From positions 1-64,000 of the forward strand of contig JBMZAX010000007.1 of NCBI GenBank assembly GCA_049611805.1: a DNA stretch of 64,000 nucleotides, read 5' to 3'. Numbering within the stretch: position 1 is the stretch's first letter; the number at the start of each line of letters is the position of its first letter. Of the stretch, positions 50,516-59,521 are shown piece after piece. Below the pieces are notes generated by a model. It searched no databases and was not told the origin of the DNA. It saw only the letters and a list, made by a program, of their open reading frames with translations. Position numbers and translations under genes: made by a program. The stretch comes from UBA7378 sp049611805. GTDB lineage: Bacteria > Pseudomonadota > Alphaproteobacteria > RS24.

Positions 50516-51301
50516 ATGCTCGACCAAAGCAATTACCAACGCATGATTATCGACCGGCGCGACAATGGCGTTGTTGTTGTGACGCTGAACAGGCCGGAAA
50601 AATCAAACGCCATCGACACGCGCATGCATCACGAATTAATGACTTTTTCGAAAGATTTTTCCGACGATCCGGATTTGCGGGTGCTGGTGCTGGCCGGCGC
50701 GGGCAAGGCGTTTTGTTCGGGCGGTGATTTCAGCGCGGATACGGCGATTGAAATGCCGTCGCTGATGGAAGCGCGCCGCATCATCGACAATATTCTCGAA
50801 TGCGAAAAGCCGCTCATCGCCGCCGTGCAGGGCTATGCGCTCGGACTGGGCGCGAATGTGCCATTGCTTTTCGATGTTGTGGTTGCCGGGCCCGACGCCA
50901 AATTCGGCGATACGCATGTCAAAATGGGCATTGGTGCGGGTGATGGCGGCCAGCTCATCTGGCCGTTTCTGATTGGCGTCAACCGTGCGAAATATTATCT
51001 GATGACCGGCGATATTATCGGCGGCAAACAGGCGGTGGAAATGGGGCTGGCCGGATTTTTCGCCGAAAAAACCGAAGATGTTTTGCCCAAAGCACTCGAA
51101 ATCGCCGACAAGCTGGCGGCAGGCCCGCCGCTTGCGATTGCGGCGTCCAAGGCCGGGGTCAACGCCTATCTGCAACAGGTCGCGGCCGCCGTGATGCCGA
51201 TTAGCCTGCAGGCCGAAGGGCTGACCATGCGATCGCATGATCACAAAGAGGCCGTCAGTGCTTTCCGCGACAAACGAACACCGGCGTTCAAAGGAAAGTA
51301 A
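50516..51301 (+). CDS. Enoyl-CoA hydratase/isomerase family protein
   Basis: A 261-residue crotonase. The oxyanion-hole segments are LAGAGKAFCSGGDFSADTA (about 60-78) and ALGLGANVPLLFDVVVAG. The second Glu expected in hydratases is replaced in the region THVKMGIGAGDGGQLIWP, so hydratase versus isomerase or other crotonase activity is open. It ends one base before the reductase start. Confidence 0.87.
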   Translation: MLDQSNYQRMIIDRRDNGVVVVTLNRPEKSNAIDTRMHHELMTFSKDFSDDPDLRVLVLAGAGKAFCSGGDFSADTAIEMPSLMEARRIIDNILECEKPLIAAVQGYALGLGANVPLLFDVVVAGPDAKFGDTHVKMGIGAGDGGQLIWPFLIGVNRAKYYLMTGDIIGGKQAVEMGLAGFFAEKTEDVLPKALEIADKLAAGPPLAIAASKAGVNAYLQQVAAAVMPISLQAEGLTMRSHDHKEAVSAFRDKRTPAFKGK

Positions 51302-52306
51302 ATGCCCGAATTTCGCAAAATAACGCTCGTAAAACATCCTGTCGGGGTGCCGACCCGCGATTGCTTCGCGCTTGAGCCTTGCGCGCTTAATGACATTCAA
51401 GAGGGCGAGGTTTTAATCAAGGTTGATTATTTTTCGCTCGACCCCGGCATGCGCGGGCGGTTGAGCGGCGACAGCTATGCCGCCGGTTTGAAAATCGGAG
51501 ACACGATTGAGTCCGCCGGTGTCGGCACAATTCTGGAATCCGGATCGGACAAATTCGCTCCCGGCGATGTGGTCAGCGGCGCATTGGGCTGGAGCGAAGC
51601 CACGGTGCATCGCGACCGTGGCCTGAAAAAAATCGAACCGGACCTGCTTTCCGAACATGTGTCGGCAACGGCGTTTATCGGCGTTTTGGGTGTGCCCGGC
51701 CTGACCGCCTGGTTTGGGCTCAATGATCTGGGCGCACCGACCGAAGGCGACACGCTGCTCATCTCGTCTGCCGCCGGGCCGGTTGGGGCCACATGCGGCC
51801 AACTTGGCAAGCATTTGGGGTTGAAGGTTGTGGGCATTGCCGGTGGCCCCGAAAAATGCGCCTATCTGCGCGAATTGGGCTTTGATGATGCGATTGACTA
51901 CAAGGCCGACACGCCACTGGAAGCTGCAATTGCTGCGGCGTGTCCCGATGGCGTGAACATCTTTTTCGACAATGTGGGTGCCGAAACGCTCGACGCGGCT
52001 CTCGTGAATATGTCGGCGGGAGGCCGCATTGTCGTGTCGGGGCAGGTCGCCGAATATAATCGTGAAGTTCCGGTCGGTATTCGCGAGGTCACGCGCTTCA
52101 TCACCCATCGCCTGCGGATGGAGGGGCTGGTGGTATATGATTATGCGCCGAAGTTTTCAGACGCTATCGGCCGAATGGCGGCACTGATAAATGCCGGCAA
52201 GCTGCGCTACACAGAAGACATAATCGAGGGCATCGAAAACGCGCCGGATGCTTATGCGGGCCTGTTCGGCGGCGAGAATTTGGGGCGTCGGCTGATTAAA
52301 ACCTGA
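51302..52306 (+). CDS. NADP-dependent medium-chain oxidoreductase (prostaglandin-reductase-like)
   Basis: A 334-residue zinc-independent MDR protein. Landmarks are VDYFSLDPGMRGRLSG, LGVPGLTAWFGLNDLGAPTEGDT, the nucleotide site SSAAGPVGATCGQLGKHLGLKVVG and FDNVGAETLDAALV. It probably reduces an alpha,beta-unsaturated ketone or aldehyde. Immediately follows the crotonase gene in the same operon. Confidence 0.88.
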   Translation: MPEFRKITLVKHPVGVPTRDCFALEPCALNDIQEGEVLIKVDYFSLDPGMRGRLSGDSYAAGLKIGDTIESAGVGTILESGSDKFAPGDVVSGALGWSEATVHRDRGLKKIEPDLLSEHVSATAFIGVLGVPGLTAWFGLNDLGAPTEGDTLLISSAAGPVGATCGQLGKHLGLKVVGIAGGPEKCAYLRELGFDDAIDYKADTPLEAAIAAACPDGVNIFFDNVGAETLDAALVNMSAGGRIVVSGQVAEYNREVPVGIREVTRFITHRLRMEGLVVYDYAPKFSDAIGRMAALINAGKLRYTEDIIEGIENAPDAYAGLFGGENLGRRLIKT

Positions 52307-52345
52307 GGTTTCAGCGTCAGGTTTCAGTGTCAGGTTTCAGCGTCG
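52307..52345. repeat. Three 13-bp tandem repeats
   Basis: GGTTTCAGCGTCA, GGTTTCAGTGTCA and GGTTTCAGCGTCG in tandem, starting right after the oxidoreductase stop and running into the 3' end of the convergent membrane-protein gene. Confidence 0.8.
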
Positions 52346-52735
52346 CCAAATCTTTTTAATTCTTTCCCTGGCGCTGTACAAAAACGCTACCGCAAACAGG
52401 GTCATGGTTGCGATTAAAATAATCTCTTTTCCGAACTCACCCGCCCTGAAGGTCGTGACAGCCCCGATAATTAAAAATGCGGTCATCGCAATTGCCAGCA
52501 CTTGAACGGCCGAAAACTTTTTTTCCGGGGCAAATAAATGGAAGTATGACCCGATTGCCAGCAATGTAAAAAAGGTGAGGCGAAATGTTTCATATCTGTG
52601 CGCGGGAGGGAACAGATCAGTTCTTTCTCCAAAAGGCAGGAAAAGAAACGGATCCCCAAAAATAGACAACGTCACCACGACGGCGGCCCATATGCCCCCG
52701 GCAAATATTACGAGACGAAAAAAATACGCAACCAT
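52337..52735 (-). CDS. Four-span membrane protein of unknown function
   Basis: A 132-residue protein with about four hydrophobic helices: VAYFFRLVIFAGGIWAAVVV, TFRLTFFTLLAIGSYFHLF, VQVLAIAMTAFLIIGAVTTF and ILIATMTLFAVAFLY, ending in a basic tail ERIKKIWRR. I recognise no family. ATG 52735 is taken rather than the TTG at 52741. Its end overlaps the 13-bp repeats. Confidence 0.65.
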   Translation of the reverse strand: MVAYFFRLVIFAGGIWAAVVVTLSIFGDPFLFLPFGERTDLFPPAHRYETFRLTFFTLLAIGSYFHLFAPEKKFSAVQVLAIAMTAFLIIGAVTTFRAGEFGKEIILIATMTLFAVAFLYSARERIKKIWRR

Positions 52736-52859
52736 AAGCAAACATTAAACCAAAGAAAGAATTAGTCAATTTGGGCGCGGTTCGACCGGGGTGGGGGTTG
52801 CGGCATACGATCCAATGTTGTCTTCTAAAAGCCGAGATTTTTTCACCGGAGACCCAGAG

Positions 52860-53348
52860 ATGATCCGCTTGAGCCTGTTACTCGCAATGTTGGTTGCGCC
52901 GCCTGCCGTCGCGGAGTCGTTGGGCAATCTTGCCCAATACCCGCCGTCGAAAATCGGCCTGACAATAACCACAGCGCGCGATGCCGCACCCAAAATCGAG
53001 CCTGCCGAAATCAGGCTTGTGAGCGGGAAATATTATCGGTTGACGATTAATTGCCCCGATGTGCGCGACGATCTTACGGGCTGGCGCATCGAAATGCCCG
53101 AATTGCTGAACAATGCGCATTTGCGGCTGGTGACCGTGGGCGACATTGAGGTTCATTTGCAGGGGCTCAGTTTCAACGCGATCGAATGCGATGAGGTGGG
53201 GGCGGCGCATGTGAGTTTTGTGCCCATTAAGCCCGGCACTTATCCGTTTTATGTCGGCAATGTGCCGCTTGCCGTGGGTCGGCCCATCGGTGAAAGCGGT
53301 GTGCAGGCAAAAGGCAAATCCGTGTTCGGCCGGTTTGTCGTTCAATAG
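52860..53348 (+). CDS. Exported cupredoxin-like protein
   Basis: A 162-residue precursor with a signal peptide ending APPAVAES and a beta-sandwich pattern: KYYRLTINCPDV, IEMPELLNNAHL and VSFVPIKPGTYPFYVGNVP. The last strand resembles cupredoxins (the xPGTYxF turn), but a full copper-ligand set is not obvious. It may be a metal-binding periplasmic protein. Ends 7 bp into the convergent lipoprotein gene. Confidence 0.6.
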   Translation: MIRLSLLLAMLVAPPAVAESLGNLAQYPPSKIGLTITTARDAAPKIEPAEIRLVSGKYYRLTINCPDVRDDLTGWRIEMPELLNNAHLRLVTVGDIEVHLQGLSFNAIECDEVGAAHVSFVPIKPGTYPFYVGNVPLAVGRPIGESGVQAKGKSVFGRFVVQ

Positions 53349-53869
53349 CTCGGCGCGCCCGCATCGAGCAGGCTCCGGCCTTTTTCATCCATCAGTTCTT
53401 CCGCTTCGTCCCAGCTCAGGGGTAATTGGTCAACGCTTACGCTGGCCGTAAATGACCTGCCATCGGCCACCGCGCTCATCGCCTCCATGATTGCGGTGTC
53501 ATGGACATCGCCGAATACAAACCGGCTCAGTGCCGCACGGTCTTCCCATACGGTCATTGTCCACGCTTCGCCGGAGAACAGCCGAAGCCGCAATTTATGC
53601 CCCAAATATCCCTGATTTTCGGCCAGCGTGTCGACAACCCGCTGATTGAAACTCCAGAAGCGGCGCGCTTGGGTGCGGTCTTTTTGCAGCACGACATGGG
53701 TGACGCTGACAATGACGTCCTTTTCGGCGGGCAGCTCTTCCAAGGCTTGCGACTTGGTGAAGGGCTGGCTCACATAAATGCAGGCGTTCAAGCCCGCCGC
53801 CAGTGCGATAATCATTGCCGTTTGCCCGGCCCGCCGCCATTGACGCTTGTTGAATATACAAAAACTCAT
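53342..53869 (-). CDS. Lipoprotein with an ABM-like ferredoxin-fold domain
   Basis: A 175-residue precursor with a hydrophobic segment and lipobox GLNAC (Cys about 30). The mature part, including SVTHVVLQKD, FWSFNQRVVDTLAENQGYLGHKL and WTMTVWEDRAALSRFVF, has the layout of antibiotic-biosynthesis-monooxygenase/DUF3291-type domains. A lipoprotein with this fold is not a common combination; function unknown. Overlaps the convergent cupredoxin-like gene by 7 bp. Confidence 0.65.
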   Translation of the reverse strand: MSFCIFNKRQWRRAGQTAMIIALAAGLNACIYVSQPFTKSQALEELPAEKDVIVSVTHVVLQKDRTQARRFWSFNQRVVDTLAENQGYLGHKLRLRLFSGEAWTMTVWEDRAALSRFVFGDVHDTAIMEAMSAVADGRSFTASVSVDQLPLSWDEAEELMDEKGRSLLDAGAPSY

Positions 53870-54048
53870 AGAGCGTCATATAGTGCGCGCCGGTGGAGAG
53901 GCAAAAACCGGCTCACCCAGGCTTTATGGCGGTTTGACGCGCATCGGCTATTGTCGTTCCCAACTTATTTCCAAAATCTTTGGGCTATTGTTGAACGGTT
54001 TTGAACGTATCGTGAATAAATCACATGTAAGTCTGTTAGGGGGGCGTA

Positions 54049-54501
54049 ATGAATTTGGTTAATTTTGATGTGGCGTCGGTTGATTGGCAACCATTGCCGG
54101 GGCCGGATGGCAATCCGGCCGATCATATTGAGATGTCGATTATGAATGTTGATGATGATGCAAAAATCGTTGATATTCTTTTCAAATTTGCGGCAAATGA
54201 AAAAATCGTGACGCATCGACATACGTCGAACTTCAGCACATTCGTGGTTCAGGGCGAACACCGCATTTATGAACCGGACGGAACTTTGAAGGAAACACGG
54301 CCTGTGGGCACCTATAAGGCCAGTCTTGCGGATACGGAACCGCATACTGAAGGCGGCGGAGATGAAGATGTTGTCATTCTTTTCAGCCTGCGGCCCTATT
54401 CGGCGACAAAACCCATTTATGAGATTCTGGACGATAACCATGAGGTTTTGTCCGTTATGACTTTTGACAATCTGAAAGAGATTTATCAAAGTTTGAACTG
54501 A
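54049..54501 (+). CDS. Cupin-domain protein (second copy)
   Basis: A 150-residue cupin. The metal motif is KIVTHRHTSNFSTFVVQGEHR, the later histidine is in EPHTEGGGDEDVVILF. It is the same length as the protein at 44254 and shares the HRHT core, but the second half differs. Two bases separate its stop from the methyltransferase-like gene; co-expression is likely. Confidence 0.75.
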   Translation: MNLVNFDVASVDWQPLPGPDGNPADHIEMSIMNVDDDAKIVDILFKFAANEKIVTHRHTSNFSTFVVQGEHRIYEPDGTLKETRPVGTYKASLADTEPHTEGGGDEDVVILFSLRPYSATKPIYEILDDNHEVLSVMTFDNLKEIYQSLN

Positions 54502-54503
54502 TT

Positions 54504-55190
54504 ATGGTTCTGCTCTTCAAAGGTCTGATCGGGGTGGGCTTCCAACTCCTGTTTTTCGGCGTTCTGCTGTTCGCCCCGATAGGTACTTTGAACTGGCCGC
54601 ATGCTGTGAGCTGGCTGATTATCTATGGCGCGATGACTTTTGTGAGTTGTGTGTATCTTGCGTTTTTTCGCCCCAAGGCTTTGGAAGCGCGGATGCGTGC
54701 GGGCAGGCAAGACCAACCTCGCGCCGACCGACTGGCGTTTGGGTATCTCATCGGCACTTTTTGTCTGGCATTTATATTGCCGGGTCTTGATGTGCATTAC
54801 TGGTCGGTTTTTACCGAAGCCACTGAAGCGGTCAGAAATGTCGGATTTTTAATTTTTGTGCTGGGTTATGGATTAATTTTGCTTGCCATGCTGGCCAATG
54901 AATTTGCCGCCCCGACCGTTCACAAGCAGGTCGATGCCGGGCATGTGCTGGCCGATGGCGGCATTTACCGTTTGGTGCGCCACCCAATGTATTTGGGCTT
55001 TTTGCTGTTCTGTGTCGGCAGCGCGCTTTGGTTGGGAAGTTATTTCTCAGCTTTTGTCGCTACAGCACTGTTAATATTGATAATTATTTATCGCATTCAA
55101 GTTGAGGAAGCCTTTCTGGTTGAAAATTTGCCGGGTTATAAAAACTATATGGCACGGGTAAAAACCCGCTTTTTACCGCTGATTTATTGA
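54504..55190 (+). CDS. Isoprenylcysteine carboxyl methyltransferase-family membrane protein
   Basis: A 228-residue protein with about six membrane spans. The ICMT hallmark is near the C-terminus: GGIYRLVRHPMYLGFLLFCVG, then VEEAFLVENLPGYKNYMARV. Bacterial members methylate various small molecules or are uncharacterised. Between a cupin and an HAB-mutase-like protein. Confidence 0.85.
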   Translation: MVLLFKGLIGVGFQLLFFGVLLFAPIGTLNWPHAVSWLIIYGAMTFVSCVYLAFFRPKALEARMRAGRQDQPRADRLAFGYLIGTFCLAFILPGLDVHYWSVFTEATEAVRNVGFLIFVLGYGLILLAMLANEFAAPTVHKQVDAGHVLADGGIYRLVRHPMYLGFLLFCVGSALWLGSYFSAFVATALLILIIIYRIQVEEAFLVENLPGYKNYMARVKTRFLPLIY

Positions 55191-55198
55191 GGATGAAC

Positions 55199-55609
55199 AT
55201 GGCCGACAGACTGATTAAGCACGGATTTATTCTGATTTTTCTGGCTCTTGTGACGGGCTTCGTCATTCCGCAAGCCGAAAGCCCGCGTCTCGCATTGTCG
55301 GCGCATACCATCGGACTGTTGAGTGGCATATTATTGCTGGCCGTTGCGGGCATATGGCACAGGTTGCGCCTGTCCGAGCGTCAGCTGCGCGTCACCTATT
55401 GGGGCTGGGTCTATTCGGGCTACGCGAATTGGGCCGGCATTCTTTTCGGCGCAATGACGGGGGCAGGGCGCATGACGCCGCTGGCATCAAATGGCGTAAC
55501 GGGTGGCGAATTGCCCGAAATGCTTGTTGGCTTTTTGTTGATTTCGCTCAGTCTGACGGCACTCATTGCCGCCGGTCTGTCGATTTGGGGCATGGTTCGC
55601 AAGCCCTGA
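55199..55609 (+). CDS. Hydroxylaminobenzene-mutase-like membrane protein
   Basis: A 136-residue protein with four hydrophobic segments and the pattern PRLALSAHTIGLLSGILLLAVAG, then RVTYWGWVYSGYANWAGILFGA and FLLISLSLTALIAAGL. This resembles hydroxylaminobenzene mutase (HabA/HabB) and its uncharacterised relatives. ATG 55199 has AGGA five bases upstream; ATG 55193 is also in frame. Activity on nitroarene products is only an inference. Confidence 0.5.
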   Translation: MADRLIKHGFILIFLALVTGFVIPQAESPRLALSAHTIGLLSGILLLAVAGIWHRLRLSERQLRVTYWGWVYSGYANWAGILFGAMTGAGRMTPLASNGVTGGELPEMLVGFLLISLSLTALIAAGLSIWGMVRKP

Positions 55610-55700
55610 AATTATCCCGCCCGCGCTTTTGAAATATAGCCCTGCTCTGGTCAAGCCGCGCCTGTGCGGTTAACCTCGGTTTCAGAGGGAGACCAAATCA

Positions 55701-57536
55701 ATGGCAAAGTTTGTGCGCACCGCCTCCGGCGGTTTTTTGATGTTTGTTATCGCAATGTCAGGTGCAATGTCAGGTGCAGTGGCGGGCGAACCGGCCGACC
55801 GCGATGTCTATTTCGGTGAAACGCATCTGCACACTGTTTTGTCTTTCGACAGCTATGTATTTGGCAATCGCAATTCGCCCGACGATGCGTATCGTTACGC
55901 CCGCGGCGAGGCCATCCGCCATCCGGCGGGGTTTGAGATGAAAATTGACGAGCCGCTTGATTTTCAATCGGTGACCGATCACGCCATTTATCTGGGCATG
56001 TTGCCGGCCATGCACGAGCCGCGCCTTGAAGTGTCAAAGCATCCGATTTCGCTGGAAATCCGCAAGGCCAAAACGCCGCAGGAGCGTCTGTTGGCGTTTC
56101 AAAAATTATTTCCGCGCCTGAACAAACTCCCCGAAGGCGAGACGGATGATCTGGTCGATGAAAATGTGATGAAATCGGCATGGCAGGAAATTATTGCGGC
56201 GGCCAATAAATATTACGAGCCGGGCAGTTTCACCACGCTTATCGGTTATGAATATACCTCCGGGCCGGAGCGTCAAAACCTGCACCGCAATGTGTTTTTC
56301 AGGGGCGATAAGGCATCGGTTCTGCCGTTCAGCCGCATTATGTCGCCCAATCCGGAAGATCTGTGGGCGTGGATGGATGCATTGCGCGCCGAAGGCGTCG
56401 ATACCATTGCCGTGCCGCATAACTCCAACGGTTCGAACGGGTTGATGTTTGACACGGCGACCTTTTCCGGCGCGCCGCTTGACGCGGCCTATGCCGAAAC
56501 ACGCATGCGCAACGAGCCGATTGTGGAGGTGACGCAAGTTAAAGGCGACAGCGAAACGCATCCCGCGCTTTCGCCCAATGACGAATGGGCAAATTTTGAA
56601 ATTATGCCGTTTCGCATTGGCGACTGGACGCCGAGCAAGGCCGACGGTTCTTACGTGCGGCAGGCATATTTGCGCGGGCTGGAACTGTCAAAGCAAGGCA
56701 AGGGCAATCCCTATCGCTTCGGTCTGATCGGTGCGTCCGACACGCATGTCGCGGCCGGGGCTTATGAAGAGAAAAACTACTGGTCGAAAGTCGGGCTGGT
56801 CGACTCGACGCCAGTTTTGCGCGGTTCAGTGCCGCTAAAAACCCCGCGCGCAGACGGCGGCAGATATAATGACAATAATTTCCAGACCTGGGGCGCTTCC
56901 GGCCTCGCCGCAGTATGGGCCGACAGCAATACGCGCGAGGGCATATTCGATGCCATGCGACGCAAGGAAACTTATGCAACAACGGGCCCGCGTTTCAAAT
57001 TGCGGTTTTTTGCGAGTGCTGATTTTGACCCCGCATTGCTTGAGGCCCCCAATCTTGTCGCGCGCGCCTATTCCGACGGCGTGTCGATGGGAAGCGACTT
57101 GAAACTGCCGGCAAATAAATCGCCGGCTTTTATCGCCTGGGCTTTGCGCGACCCGCGATCTTACGGCCTGCAGCGGTTGCAAATCATCAAGGGCTGGCTC
57201 GGCGATGACGGCGCAAAACGCGAAAAGGTTTTCGATATTGCCTGCGCCGGCGGAAAAAAACCGGATGAAAACCATCGCTGCCCCGATAATGGCGCATCGG
57301 TCGATTTGAAGACTTGCGAAACCAGCGCACGCCATGCGGCCGATGAATTGAAAACCGTTTGGCGGGATCCGGAATATAAGTCCGGCCAGCAGGCATTTTA
57401 CTATATTCGTGTGCTGGAAAACCCAAGCTGCCGGTGGTCGAGCTGGGATGCGTTGCGCGTCGGTGTTGCGCCACGCCCCGATATTCCGGCAACCATTCAG
57501 GAGCGCGCCTATTCGTCGCCCATCTGGGTCAACTGA
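55701..57536 (+). CDS. Exported DUF3604 protein
   Basis: A 611-residue precursor with a signal peptide ending AVAGE. The mature protein starts with VYFGETHLHTVLSFDSY, a PHP-like HLH metal motif, followed by SVTDHAIYLG, VPHNSNGSNG, GASDTHVAAGAYEEKNYW and ends SPIWVN. DUF3604 proteins are large periplasmic proteins of unknown function with a PHP-phosphoesterase-like metal centre, common in marine proteobacteria. GGGAGA precedes the ATG. Confidence 0.88.
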   Translation: MAKFVRTASGGFLMFVIAMSGAMSGAVAGEPADRDVYFGETHLHTVLSFDSYVFGNRNSPDDAYRYARGEAIRHPAGFEMKIDEPLDFQSVTDHAIYLGMLPAMHEPRLEVSKHPISLEIRKAKTPQERLLAFQKLFPRLNKLPEGETDDLVDENVMKSAWQEIIAAANKYYEPGSFTTLIGYEYTSGPERQNLHRNVFFRGDKASVLPFSRIMSPNPEDLWAWMDALRAEGVDTIAVPHNSNGSNGLMFDTATFSGAPLDAAYAETRMRNEPIVEVTQVKGDSETHPALSPNDEWANFEIMPFRIGDWTPSKADGSYVRQAYLRGLELSKQGKGNPYRFGLIGASDTHVAAGAYEEKNYWSKVGLVDSTPVLRGSVPLKTPRADGGRYNDNNFQTWGASGLAAVWADSNTREGIFDAMRRKETYATTGPRFKLRFFASADFDPALLEAPNLVARAYSDGVSMGSDLKLPANKSPAFIAWALRDPRSYGLQRLQIIKGWLGDDGAKREKVFDIACAGGKKPDENHRCPDNGASVDLKTCETSARHAADELKTVWRDPEYKSGQQAFYYIRVLENPSCRWSSWDALRVGVAPRPDIPATIQERAYSSPIWVN

Positions 57537-57565
57537 CCCGCAAAAATCAAAACAGGAGAGACGCC

Positions 57566-57769
57566 ATGCCAATGGTCAATGTGAAAATTACCCGCGAGGG
57601 GGCAACCGCCGAACAGAAGAAACAAGTGATTGCCGAAATGACGCAAGTGCTGGCGCGCGTGCTGGGCAAGAACCCCGCAACCACGATTGTGATTATTGAA
57701 GAGGTGGAAACCGAAAGCTGGGGTATTGCGGGCGAACCGGTTTCCGAACGGCGCAAGCGCGAAGCCTGA
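57566..57769 (+). CDS. 4-oxalocrotonate tautomerase-like protein
   Basis: A 67-residue tautomerase: after Met removal, Pro1 in PMVNVKITREG would be the catalytic base, and the EQKKQVIAEMTQVLARVLGK helix follows. The family isomerises unsaturated keto acids and acts as hexamers. AGGAGAG precedes ATG 57566. It follows DUF3604 and precedes a MAPEG gene. Confidence 0.87.
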   Translation: MPMVNVKITREGATAEQKKQVIAEMTQVLARVLGKNPATTIVIIEEVETESWGIAGEPVSERRKREA

Positions 57770-57838
57770 ACTTGCGCGACAGGCACGCCGGAATCGCAAT
57801 AGCGTAACGAACCTCAAAAGCAAAAAGGAGACTTTCTG

Positions 57839-58258
57839 ATGCTGGAAACCTATACAACTTCGTTTATCGGGCTTTGGTTGGTGCTGACGACCATTACCTT
57901 GCAGGCTGTCATTGCCACGGGCGCCCATCGACGCCAGAGCAAAATGGTGCCCGGCATTGTCGACCCGGCTCTGAGCCATGAGAGTTTTGTATTTCGTTCA
58001 GACCGGACATTTCGAAATTCACTGGAAAATATTGCGCCGTTTTTCGGGCTGAGCGTGTTGGCGATGCTGGCCGGTTTCAGCCCCGACCGGCTTGCAATCA
58101 TTGTCTGGGTATATGCCTTGGCGCGCCTGCTTCACATGATTTTGTATTACCGAATTAGAACGGAGAAAAACCCCAGCCCGCGCAGCTATTTCTACATGAT
58201 TGCTCTGCTGGCAACATTTTATCTCATTGGAGATTTGGGACAGTTTCTGATTATGTAA
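57839..58258 (+). CDS. MAPEG-family membrane protein
   Basis: A 139-residue four-helix protein of the MAPEG type (eicosanoid and glutathione metabolism superfamily): hydrophobic start, RSDRTFRNSLENIAPFFGLSVLAMLAG and VYALARLLHMILYYRIRTEKNPSPRS. The RxxNxxE segment near residue 60 is the family's conserved patch. Possible glutathione-dependent detoxification; not proven. AAAGGAG precedes the ATG. Confidence 0.8.
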   Translation: MLETYTTSFIGLWLVLTTITLQAVIATGAHRRQSKMVPGIVDPALSHESFVFRSDRTFRNSLENIAPFFGLSVLAMLAGFSPDRLAIIVWVYALARLLHMILYYRIRTEKNPSPRSYFYMIALLATFYLIGDLGQFLIM

Positions 58259-58280
58259 TCACGAACCCGAAGGTCGCGTT

Positions 58281-59510
58281 ATGACAAGTGAAAGCAGCGT
58301 ACAACAATCAACGTCAGTAAACGAGTTTGCCCGCGGGTGGACCGTTTTGCTTGCCGCCTTTGTCGGCATTGGCGTGAGCCTTACTTCAATGGTGTATTAT
58401 GCCACCGGCATATGGGTGCGCCCATGGCAGGATGAGTTTGGTTGGACCCGCGCCGAGATAGGCGCCCAGCAATCTATTTCCGTTTTGGTGTTGATGTTGT
58501 TGGCGACATTTGCTGGCCGGTTAATTGACCGATATGGCTTGAGGCGCGTTACCACTATCTCTCTTTTTGGGTATGGTTTTTTGCTGCTTGGGTTCACCCA
58601 GATGACAGGTGATTTGTGGATGCTTTATGCCTTGTCAGCAGCCTATGCGGTGTTTGGCGTAGCTTCCACTGCATTGGCGTTTACGCGGGCGGTTAACGCC
58701 TTTTTCGTCAAATATCGCGGGCTGGCATTGGGCATAAGCCTTACCTCGGCCGGCTTTATGGCCTATCTGATGCCGCGTTTCATGACGCCTTTTGTGGCCG
58801 AAAATGGCTGGCGCGCCGGTTATGTCGTGATGTTTCTCATCGTTATGGCCTCGCTGCCAATCGTTTATCTGCTGATCCGTGATGCCCCTGACGATGACGG
58901 TTCGGATGATGCGGGCAGTGCGCAAATGCAAGCAGGGCTTACCCTCGGTGACGCCTTGCGCACGGTTTTATTTTGGAAAATTGCGGGCATTTTCTTTTTG
59001 GTCGCGGTAGCTGTGTTGGGTCTGGTGCCAGCCTTCATTCCCCTGTTGCAGGATGCAGGTATGACCGCAACACAAGCCGGCGGCTTGGCGGCTATTCTGG
59101 GCGTGTCGGTCATGGTCGGGCGCTTGCTTGTCGGGTTTCTGATTGACCGGATTTTCGCGCCCTATCTCACAAGCTTCGTTTTTGCTCTGGTGGGGCTGGG
59201 GTGTTTGGCATTGGCGCTGGGCGGGGTGGATTATGCGGTGGCCGCTGCCATTGCGCTGGGCTTTGCGGTTGGTGCGGAGGTTGACCTCATCGGCTATTAC
59301 ACTGCGCGATATTTCGGCCTTGCCCATTATGGCGCGATTTACGGGCTGCAATATTCGATTTTCATTTTGGGCGCAGGGGTCAGCCCGATTTTGATTGGGC
59401 ATATGTGGGACGTCACCGGCAATTATGATTTTGCCCTGATGCTGGCCGCCGCCCTCATGTTGCCGGTTATGGTGATATCTCTCACCCTGCCCAAATTCAC
59501 ATATAAATAG
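58281..59510 (+). CDS. Major facilitator superfamily transporter
   Basis: A 409-residue transporter with 12 membrane helices. The between-helix motif GRLIDRYGLRRVT (about 70-82) and the equivalent GFLIDRIFAPY in the second half mark MFS symmetry. The N-terminus and GWRAGYVVMF segment resemble monocarboxylate/oxalate-type permeases. It may import a substrate of the neighbouring enzymes. Confidence 0.9.
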   Translation: MTSESSVQQSTSVNEFARGWTVLLAAFVGIGVSLTSMVYYATGIWVRPWQDEFGWTRAEIGAQQSISVLVLMLLATFAGRLIDRYGLRRVTTISLFGYGFLLLGFTQMTGDLWMLYALSAAYAVFGVASTALAFTRAVNAFFVKYRGLALGISLTSAGFMAYLMPRFMTPFVAENGWRAGYVVMFLIVMASLPIVYLLIRDAPDDDGSDDAGSAQMQAGLTLGDALRTVLFWKIAGIFFLVAVAVLGLVPAFIPLLQDAGMTATQAGGLAAILGVSVMVGRLLVGFLIDRIFAPYLTSFVFALVGLGCLALALGGVDYAVAAAIALGFAVGAEVDLIGYYTARYFGLAHYGAIYGLQYSIFILGAGVSPILIGHMWDVTGNYDFALMLAAALMLPVMVISLTLPKFTYK

Positions 59511-59521
59511 GGCGCGCGCTC

